From NCBI GenBank assembly GCA_963781065.1, contig CAWAET010000016.1, forward strand, positions 62,001-126,000: DNA of 64,000 bases, given 5' to 3'. This document shows positions 33,573-40,545 of this stretch, piece after piece. A program made the translations under genes and the position numbers. Source of the DNA: CALZJC01 sp963781065. GTDB taxonomy: Bacteria; Acidobacteriota; Thermoanaerobaculia; Multivoradales; JAHEKO01. The notes beneath the pieces are model-generated. The model searched no databases. It saw only the letters and a list, made by a program, of their open reading frames with translations, and was not told where the DNA came from. Position 1 is the first letter of the stretch; each line of letters begins with the position of its first letter.

Positions 33573-36500
33573 CTAGAGCTCTGGGCTACCGGAAGGGGGC
33601 GAGGCCTTATTGCGGTCGGGTGACTCGAAACGCGTGTCGCCAAAAGCCTGGAAGGCCGCCCAATCGATGTCCTCGGGATGGTGGCGGATCCACTCGCGCT
33701 GCGCCTCCGCCAGCGCGACGCTGACCCGCACGCCCGTTGCCAGGCGCTTGTGGAAGAAGGCCACGAAGGACGCCGACCTTCGATCGTCGATCGGCCAAAG
33801 CGTGGCCACCACAGAGATCGCGCGATTCGCCACGCGTGATTGCAACGGCCAGGCCACAGCCGTTCTCTCGAACCCCAGTCGACCGGTCGAGCACGCGGAG
33901 AGCACGAGCAGGCGCGTCGTGTCGGTGACGACGTCGGCGAGGGGAACGAGTTCCGCCGCTCCGCCATCGCCGGTCCCTCGATCAGCGGCGAACGCGAGCG
34001 AGACGTCGCCAGGGTTGGGGCCGCGCACGGCGTGCATGGCGAGGTGGACGATCGACGACTTGTCGAGCCACGGTCTCGCGTTGGCGAGCGTCGCGTCTCT
34101 CCCGACGAGGGATGTGCCGCGATCGCCCCATACGACCGCCGCCTCGGCGATCTCGAGCTCCGCCCCATCCAGCGGAGCGAGGAACCTCGGGTCGCCTGTG
34201 GGATTGGCCACGAACAGCAGCCGTTCGGGGGCCGGTTCGGCATTCGGTCTCATAGCGATCGCGTGGCGCAAGCTCATGCGAAGGCTCGAGTCTCTCGACT
34301 CGATGAGCGGTGTGTCGGTCCTGGGATCGACGAGCGCCGCGTAGGGGATCACGAAGAGCTCGCGATCCGGCACGATGATGAGCCTCTCGCCGGCCGACAG
34401 TCTCTCCACCGCGGGCGTGAGCAGGGCCTCGAAGGCCGCCCGCCGCGCGACGTCAGACGACCAGTAGTCCCTGCCCGCGGCGCCGCTGAGCGCGGCTCGG
34501 GCGCCTACCTTGCGGCCCCAGGCGTCGTCGCCGTTCGGCTCGAGGAGCCACCAGAGAACGTCGTCCTCGAGCGCAGCCAGAACCAGGACGGCCTCGACTG
34601 GCGTCTCTTCTGATTCTTCAGCCGCCATCGACCGCCACGACGCCAGCTCTCGCTCGAGGCTCGTGCTCGAGAACGCTACCGGAGAGCGCGCCTCCTCGAG
34701 AAGAAAAAGCGCTCGTCTCTGGTCTCCTCTCTCGAGAGCGATCGCGATACCGAGCTCGAAGACTCGTTGGCTCTCTTCCCAGGCTCTGTCCCGTCGAGCG
34801 ATGTCGTCATCCTCGAGCGCCAGGCGAACGATCCGAAGAGCCCGATCGAGTGCCGTCTGCGCGGCGTCGAGATCGCCGGCAGTCTGGTGGGTTCTCGCCT
34901 CCAGTCGCCAACGTCGTGCCGCGAAGGTCTCCCTCCGCGCCTGGGGGCAGATCTCTTGGATTCGAGCCAAACGCTGGGCCGCATGGGCCTTGGCAGGCTC
35001 GGCCTCGAGGCTGGTCAATTCCGAGTCACACAGTAGAAACAGCCTGTCTTGATCGTGCTCCGGCAGTCGGGAAGCCACTCTCGTGGCCTCGCGCAGGAGC
35101 TCGATGGCTTGACCACTGTGACCGAGCAATGTCTGCGATCGCGCCATCCAGATGAACACCTCTGCCTTATCGGCTCGATCACCATGCTCGATCGCTCGCG
35201 CCATGGCCTCGTCGGTCAGCGCCTCCGCGAGAGCGGCCTTCCCCGCTTCGGCGGCTTCCAGGGAGCCGGTGATCCAGGCGTTGTGCAGGGAGAACGTCCA
35301 CGGCGCCCGGCTGAGATCACGAATGGCCCTCACGCGCTCATCCCAGGCCTGCGCCTCGAAGCCCATCGCGGCGAGATTCTCCGCCAGTAGCGCGCGAACG
35401 GCAGCCGCGGTCTCTGTGTACCCGGCATCCTCGAGAACCGAAACGCCCGCCGCGTACGCGGTATGGCTGGGACCGTGCCTCTTGAGCCGCGTGTGCGCCA
35501 GTCCCAACCCCCAGAACAGCCGACCTCGGAGTAGTGGCTGCCGAGAGCCGATCCGCAGCAGTTGCAGCTCGATCCGACGATCGATCCCCTGATAGCGCTC
35601 CTGCTGCACATCCAGCCCGATCAACCAAAACTCGGCCCACTCACCTAGGACGCCGGCGGGACCGGCCTCGAGCATCTCGCTGAAGTGCTCCCTCGCGCGA
35701 CTCTGCTCGAACCAGCCCTCGTAGCGCTGCTTGCCCGCCAACAAGTCCTTCCAACCGGCTACTTTCGACGACGGATCCTTGGCCATTTCCGCCCCCAGAA
35801 CGTCGAGGGTCTCGTCATCGCACCGTCTGCGGGCCTCACCACCGGCCCTCAGGACCTCTTGGCGGAGCGACTCGGCTTCGGGCGCATCGCCTGATTCGGT
35901 GGCGACCAACCACTCGCTGAGAACGAAGTCGATCGAGCGCTGGAACAGCTCCTCGCAGCTCGCCTGCACGACCCAGTCCGGCCGTCGCGCCGGCGAGCGC
36001 GGGGCGAGCAGCTCGCGTTCGAGGGCATAGAGGTTCAGAATGCGCTGTCGCGCCTCTTCCGCCCAGCCCGAGATCGAATCGCCGTCGAGGGATTGCCCGT
36101 AGGCTCGCCTGGCTTGTTCCCAGAGTCCGAGGCTCGTCAGCACGACCCCTCGATTGAAGTCGACCATCGACTGCGGCGCCCCCAGGTCGCCCACTTCGGC
36201 GATCATTTCGTAGGCCTCGGTCAAGAGACTTCCACGGTCCTCTGCCAGCCCTTGCGAAAACCGGATCGCTGCAAGCAGCATCAATCCGGCCGGCGAGCGC
36301 GAGCGCCGCACACTGCTCTCGGCGAGCGCGCCCGCCCTCTCCAGGGCCGCGTCCGTTCGCTGCTCGAGGAGCCCTGCGATGTCGCCCGGAGATTCGGCGC
36401 CCCCAGCGGCGGGGTCTCCACAGAACGTCGGAAAGAGACCTTCGTAGCCAATAGGCCCGCATTCCCGATGCCTCTCGTCCCAGCTCGATCGCAGAGGAAG

Positions 36501-36587
36501 TGTCCGCTCCTGGACTCGAGGCGCCTGGCACCCCAGCGCAAGAGTCAGCGCACACAGCCCGACGAGGCGAACACTCAGCGAATTCAC
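33573..36587 (-). CDS. CHAT-domain (caspase-like) lipoprotein with TPR region
   Basis: About 1004 residues from GTG 36587, which opens a lipoprotein signal (VGLCALTLALGC); a TTG at 36611 is the alternative. The first ~650 residues are helical TPR-like repeats. The C-terminal ~300 residues are a CHAT protease domain: ERLIIVPDRELFVIPYAAL, then SIVHLAMHAVRG with the catalytic His (about residue 852) and RLLVLSACSTGRLG with the Cys (about 899). LWPIDDRRSASF and a closing helix follow. Both catalytic residues are present. CHAT proteins are caspase/separase relatives activated through partner domains. Envelope anchoring is unusual for the fold and suggests periplasmic proteolysis. It is convergent with the preceding exported protein. 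Confidence 0.9.
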   Translation of the reverse strand: MNSLSVRLVGLCALTLALGCQAPRVQERTLPLRSSWDERHRECGPIGYEGLFPTFCGDPAAGGAESPGDIAGLLEQRTDAALERAGALAESSVRRSRSPAGLMLLAAIRFSQGLAEDRGSLLTEAYEMIAEVGDLGAPQSMVDFNRGVVLTSLGLWEQARRAYGQSLDGDSISGWAEEARQRILNLYALERELLAPRSPARRPDWVVQASCEELFQRSIDFVLSEWLVATESGDAPEAESLRQEVLRAGGEARRRCDDETLDVLGAEMAKDPSSKVAGWKDLLAGKQRYEGWFEQSRAREHFSEMLEAGPAGVLGEWAEFWLIGLDVQQERYQGIDRRIELQLLRIGSRQPLLRGRLFWGLGLAHTRLKRHGPSHTAYAAGVSVLEDAGYTETAAAVRALLAENLAAMGFEAQAWDERVRAIRDLSRAPWTFSLHNAWITGSLEAAEAGKAALAEALTDEAMARAIEHGDRADKAEVFIWMARSQTLLGHSGQAIELLREATRVASRLPEHDQDRLFLLCDSELTSLEAEPAKAHAAQRLARIQEICPQARRETFAARRWRLEARTHQTAGDLDAAQTALDRALRIVRLALEDDDIARRDRAWEESQRVFELGIAIALERGDQRRALFLLEEARSPVAFSSTSLERELASWRSMAAEESEETPVEAVLVLAALEDDVLWWLLEPNGDDAWGRKVGARAALSGAAGRDYWSSDVARRAAFEALLTPAVERLSAGERLIIVPDRELFVIPYAALVDPRTDTPLIESRDSSLRMSLRHAIAMRPNAEPAPERLLFVANPTGDPRFLAPLDGAELEIAEAAVVWGDRGTSLVGRDATLANARPWLDKSSIVHLAMHAVRGPNPGDVSLAFAADRGTGDGGAAELVPLADVVTDTTRLLVLSACSTGRLGFERTAVAWPLQSRVANRAISVVATLWPIDDRRSASFVAFFHKRLATGVRVSVALAEAQREWIRHHPEDIDWAAFQAFGDTRFESPDRNKASPPSGSPEL

Positions 36588-36665
36588 CCGGTTGACGCCG
36601 TGATCGAGCAAGGCCCCGTGACGCTATCAGGCTCCTCGCTGCAAGAAGCGCGAAGAGTGTCCCTC

Positions 36666-36764
36666 CTAGCACGCGAGCTTCTTCTTCACGTGCTCGCTGG
36701 TCAGGTGCTTGTGTGGGTCGTTGCGGTTCTCCTTCAGGAGCGCGAGGACCTGGGTCTTGTTCAT
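36666..36764 (-). CDS. Tiny ORF or gene remnant
   Basis: 32 codons from ATG 36764 (MNKTQVLALLKENRNDPHKH, ending in a Lys-rich helix). It reads like a genuine N-terminus that stops early, so it may be the start of a lost gene. The family was not identified with confidence, and no clear ribosome site is seen. Confidence 0.3.
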   Translation of the reverse strand: MNKTQVLALLKENRNDPHKHLTSEHVKKKLAC

Positions 36765-37017
36765 GACCGTGGGTCTCGGTCCGTGATCAGCGGACGTAGT
36801 TCTCGGGCACGGTCTCGCACAGCAGGTCGGACATCTAACGGCCGCTGCCCCGAAGAGGCGCCTACCCTCAGGAGTGGCGACAAGGCGGGCACCGGCCTCT
36901 AGCCTGATGAGGCGATGAATAGGCCCAGCCGGTGAAAGCCGGTGTCGTAAGGCCGAGGGTCCTCGCTTCCGTCAGCAAGATCGCCCGGCTGCCGAAGGCC
37001 GCAAAGGAGGTTCTCTC
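36765..37017. other. Intergenic stretch, nothing identified
   Basis: GC-rich, with a short CCGG-TGAAAG-CCGG hairpin around 36930 and the ribosome site of the next gene at its end. No gene, tRNA or known RNA element was recognised. Confidence 0.4.
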
Positions 37018-37398
37018 ATGCGAAGAAGCAAGGACCAGGTGACCAGGGACCGGATGCGACTGCTGGGGCGAGCTACCAAGGACTGGCTGTCCACCAAGCA
37101 GCTGGGGAACGCGGGCGACCTCAAGTGGCTCGAAGGCGAGGGCCTCGTCGTGTCGCAGCTCGGAGAACGCAAAGGCGAGAAGCGCCTCTTTTTCTGTGTC
37201 GAGTGCGCGGAGGTGATCACCGGCGAGAACTACGCGGACCACCGCGGTCACAAGGCCGGGACCTTCTATCCCACGATTCGCTTCAGAGAGTGGCGGATCA
37301 CGGCCGCGGGCGAGAGCAAGCTGGTCGCTCTGCGGAAGGCTGCGCCCACGTACGAGAAGGGCGACGTATCCCGCCCCATCCCAGTCGGTTTGACCTGA
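37018..37398 (+). CDS. Small protein with possible zinc-binding motif
   Basis: 126 residues from ATG 37018, with a strong AAAGGAGG upstream. The first ~60 residues look like a winged-helix-type fold (STKQLGNAGDLKWLEGEGLV). The centre has CVECAEVITGENYADHRGHK, a CxxC followed by HxxxH that could bind zinc. No family was recognised. A single-gene unit between the CHAT gene and the SIS gene. A DNA- or RNA-binding regulator is a guess from the motif only. Confidence 0.65.
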   Translation: MRRSKDQVTRDRMRLLGRATKDWLSTKQLGNAGDLKWLEGEGLVVSQLGERKGEKRLFFCVECAEVITGENYADHRGHKAGTFYPTIRFREWRITAAGESKLVALRKAAPTYEKGDVSRPIPVGLT

Positions 37399-37459
37399 CC
37401 GCGCCGAGACCGGGCTGGAGGCTCTCTTTCCACGAGCCAAGCCAGAGAGAGCCGTCTCG

Positions 37460-38497
37460 CTAGACGGTACGCGTGACCTTCTGCAACCGCCGCGGGTTCT
37501 CGGCGTCGTAGCCCTTGGCCCGGGTCAGGTGGTAGGAGAACAGCTGCCCCGGGACGATGGCGACCAGCGGGCTGAGCCACTCGGGCAGGTCGGCCGGCAG
37601 GCGTAGCGGCGTCTGCGCCAGACCCAGCGCCCGCTCGTCGTTCGACAGCACCAGCAGCTCGGCCCGGTGGTCGTGGGCCAGGGTCTCGAGCAAGGCCAGG
37701 GTGTCGTCGAAGACCGCCCCGGCGGGCGCCACGGCCAGGACCGGGAAGCCGTCGCAGACGATCGCCACCGGGCCGTGCCGGAAATCGGCCGAGGAGTAGG
37801 GCTCGGCGACGACGTAGGTCATCTCCTTGAGCTTGAGGGACCACTCGTAGGCGGTGGCGTAGTTGAAGCCGCGGCCGAGCACCACGCAGTGGTCCATGTA
37901 GCGGTAGCGCTCGGCGACCCGGCGGATCTCGCCGTCCAGGGCCAGCGCCTCGGAGACCAGGGCGGGCACCCGCTCGAGCTCGGCAAATCGCTCGGGGTCG
38001 CCCGCCGCCGCCTCGCTCAGCAGGGCGATGGCCATCAGCTGCGCGGTGTAGGTCTTGGTGGCGGCGACGGCGAGCTCGGGGCCGGCGGCGGTGTCGAGCA
38101 CCAGCTCCGCCGCGGCGGCCAGCGGCGAGGCCGGCTCGTTGGTGATCGCCAGCGTGAGGGCGCCCTGGGCGCGGCCCTCCTCGACCACGCCGACGATGTC
38201 CGGCGACTGCCCCGACTGCGAGATGCCCACCACCAGCGAGCCGTCGAGCCGCGGCGGCGTGCGGTAGACGGTGAACAGCGACGGCGTCGCCAGCCCCACC
38301 GGCAGCCGGTTGACCGATCCCCAGAGGTACTTGGCGTAGAGCGCCGCGTTGTCCGAGGTGCCGCGGGCGGCGATGAAGATCGAGCGCACGCCGCGGCGGC
38401 GGATCGCCTCGGCCACCTCGCCGGCCGGCTCCCGCCGGCTGCGCAACAGCCGTTCGAGGACCTCAGGCTGCTCGCGAATCTCGGATTCGACGCTCAT
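37460..38497 (-). CDS. SIS-domain aminosugar isomerase/deaminase (GlmS/AgaS-like)
   Basis: 345 residues with two SIS domains: SIFIAARGTSDNAALYAKYL near 38-57, GISQSGQSPDIVGVVEEG near 97, TKTYTAQLMAIALL, and a second half with RGFNYATAYEWSLKLKEMTY and EPYSSADFRHGPVAIV. The C-terminus (YDAENPRRLQKVTRTV) matches the GlmS isomerase tail. The glutaminase domain is absent, so it should act as a glucosamine-6-phosphate deaminase/isomerase rather than a synthase. It is divergent from the ROK kinase gene across about 175 nt. In context it would convert GlcN-6-P to fructose-6-P at the end of a chito-oligosaccharide pathway (inference). Confidence 0.85.
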   Translation of the reverse strand: MSVESEIREQPEVLERLLRSRREPAGEVAEAIRRRGVRSIFIAARGTSDNAALYAKYLWGSVNRLPVGLATPSLFTVYRTPPRLDGSLVVGISQSGQSPDIVGVVEEGRAQGALTLAITNEPASPLAAAAELVLDTAAGPELAVAATKTYTAQLMAIALLSEAAAGDPERFAELERVPALVSEALALDGEIRRVAERYRYMDHCVVLGRGFNYATAYEWSLKLKEMTYVVAEPYSSADFRHGPVAIVCDGFPVLAVAPAGAVFDDTLALLETLAHDHRAELLVLSNDERALGLAQTPLRLPADLPEWLSPLVAIVPGQLFSYHLTRAKGYDAENPRRLQKVTRTV

Positions 38498-38672
38498 CGC
38501 TCCGCGCCCGCTGGCGCGGCCTCAGTCTACAGTCGTCGGCGCCGGTTCGATTCGCGACGATTCGCGACCGCAAAGCTCGGCACGTTGAGGGCCGTGTCCC
38601 CGGGACACGACCACAGGCCGGCGGCGCGCTGGTATCGTGACCTCGTCCGGCAGGCCAGGAACAACGCGAGCG

Positions 38673-39545
38673 ATGGCAAGCGAAACGATCGTCGGCATCG
38701 ATCTCGGCGGCACCAACGTCCGGGCCGGGCGGGTGCGCGGCGGCGCGATCGAGCAGCTGGCGGAGCGCCGGATCTCCGCCCAGGCGCCCGAGGACGATGT
38801 CCTGCGGGAGATCTTCGAAACGGTCGACCGCGTCTGCGACGACAGCGTCGTCGGCATCGGCTGCGGTGTCCCCAGCGTCGTCGACGTCGAGCGGGGAGTG
38901 GTCTACACGGTCGACAACATCCCCTCCTGGCGCGAGGTGCCGCTCAAGCGGAAGCTCGAGGAGCGCTACGGCGTCGACGCCTTCATCAACAACGACGCCA
39001 ACGCCTTCGCCGTCGGCGAGCTCCACTTCGGCAAGGCCCGCGGCTGCCGCGACGTCGTCGCCCTGACGCTGGGCACCGGGCTGGGCGCGGGCATCGTCAT
39101 CGACGGCCGCCTGCACAGCGGGCGCAACTGCGGCGCCGGCGAGATCGGCACGATTCCCTACCGGGACCACACCCTCGAGTACTACTGCTCGGGGCAGCTC
39201 TTCCAGCGCGAGGCGGGCGAGCCCGGCGACCGGACCTTCGCCCGCGCCGAGCGCGGCGAGCAGGACGCGCTGCGGCTCTTCCACCGGTTCGGCCTCGAGC
39301 TCGGCCACGCGATCCTCACCGTCATCTACACCTACGACCCCGAGCTGATCGTGCTCGGGGGGTCGGTCAGCAAGGCCTACCGGCTGTTCGAGGCAGGCAT
39401 GCGGGAACGGCTCGCGAGCTGTGCCTACCCGCATGCGCTCGAGCGGCTGACCATCGCCGTCAGCGAGGTCGAGCATGTCGCCGTCCTGGGCGCCGCGGCC
39501 CTCTACCTGGATGCCGGCGGCCGCGGCGGGCCCGGAGCCGGTTGA
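38673..39545 (+). CDS. ROK-family sugar kinase
   Basis: 290 residues. ATG 38673 directly precedes SETIVGIDLGGTNVRAGRVR, the phosphate-1 loop; a GTG 36 nt upstream is less likely. The substrate/ATP motif NNDANAFAVGELHFG and TLGTGLGAGIVIDGRL with ExGxH-like GAGEIG follow. The usual Cys-rich zinc motif is reduced to LEYYCSG. Phosphorylation of glucose, GlcN or GlcNAc is the family reaction. It is first in an operon with the ChbG-like deacetylase (23-nt gap), GH2 and permease, which favours an aminosugar substrate. Confidence 0.88.
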   Translation: MASETIVGIDLGGTNVRAGRVRGGAIEQLAERRISAQAPEDDVLREIFETVDRVCDDSVVGIGCGVPSVVDVERGVVYTVDNIPSWREVPLKRKLEERYGVDAFINNDANAFAVGELHFGKARGCRDVVALTLGTGLGAGIVIDGRLHSGRNCGAGEIGTIPYRDHTLEYYCSGQLFQREAGEPGDRTFARAERGEQDALRLFHRFGLELGHAILTVIYTYDPELIVLGGSVSKAYRLFEAGMRERLASCAYPHALERLTIAVSEVEHVAVLGAAALYLDAGGRGGPGAG

Positions 39546-39568
39546 TCGTCGAAAAGGGAGATCCGAGC

Positions 39569-40499
39569 ATGCAGCGATTCCGCGTCCCAGCCCTCCTCGT
39601 CATCGGCACCCTGGCCCTCGCCGGCGCGCGGAGCGGCGGCGGAGCCGAGCCGGCGCCCGCCGTCGAGCTGGCCATCCGCTGCGACGACGTCGGCATGTGC
39701 CACACCGGCAACACCGCGATCCGCAAGCTCGTCGCGACCGGGATGCCGTTCTCGGCCTCGGTCATGATCGCCTGCCCCTGGTATCTCGAGGCGGCCGAGA
39801 TCCTGCGCGACCAGCCGCAGGTCAGCATCGGCATCCACCTGACCCTGAACTCCGAGTGGGAGCACTACAAGTGGGGGCCGGTCCTCGGACGATCGCGGGT
39901 GCCCTCGCTGGTGGACGAGAACGGCCACTTCCACGCCACCGAGGCCGCCTTCGCCGCCGCCGGGCCCGATCTCGGAGAGGTCGAGCTGGAGTTGCGGGCG
40001 CAGATCGAGCGGGCGCTCGCGGCCGGGCTGCGGATCGACTACCTCGACTACCACATGCTCACGGCCGTCTCCACGCCAGAGCTGCGGGAGATCGTGGAGA
40101 GGCCTCGCCGGCGAGTACGAGCTCGGCCTGGCGATGTACTTCAACGAGAGGTCGGCCTCGCTCTGGGACACCGCACCGGGGAAGAAGCTGAGCACCCTGC
40201 TCGACATCGTCGGGCGCCTGCTGCCGGGCCGGCCCAGCCTGCTGGTCATGCACCTGGGGCTCGAGACCCCGGAGATGTCGGCCCTGGTCGACGTCAACAA
40301 CCCGACGGATCCCTTCCGCGTGGCGCAACATCGCCAGGCGGAGCTCGAGGCGCTGACCTCGCCGGCCTTCCGCCAGGCGATCTCGGCGCGCGGCATCGAG
40401 CTCGTCACCTACCGGCAGATCATCGAGCGGCGAAGGCTGGCGACGATGGTGCGGCCGCAAGGCGCGCCCGGATACTCGATGGACGATGGCGAGAATTGA
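39569..40499 (+). CDS. Secreted ChbG/YdjC-type chito-oligosaccharide deacetylase (one frameshift)
   Basis: ATG 39569 (GGGAG upstream) opens a signal peptide (LLVIGTLALAGA). Then LAIRCDDVGMCHTGNTAI (metal Asp pair), SIGIHLTLNSEWEHYKWGPV and RIDYLDYHMLTA, the conserved metal His and Asp sites of YdjC/ChbG. After EIVE at about 40097-40102 the frame shifts by one base and continues with GEYELGLAMYFNERSASLWD, then LLVMHLG. Both halves fit one ~310-residue family member, so an indel (assembly or mutation) is likely. ChbG removes an acetyl group from chitobiose and chitotriose. The signal peptide suggests periplasmic action, unlike E. coli ChbG. Confidence 0.75.
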
Positions 40500-40545
40500 C
40501 CTGTCCCGCCCCCGGCCGGGCCCCCGGCCAAGCGAGGAGGTGACC

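Noticed and set aside
33573..36611. CHAT protease considered as part of a gasdermin or type III-E CRISPR defence system
   Set aside because: No gasdermin-like, Cas or other defence gene is adjacent, and the protein is a lipoprotein, so it would act outside the cytoplasm.
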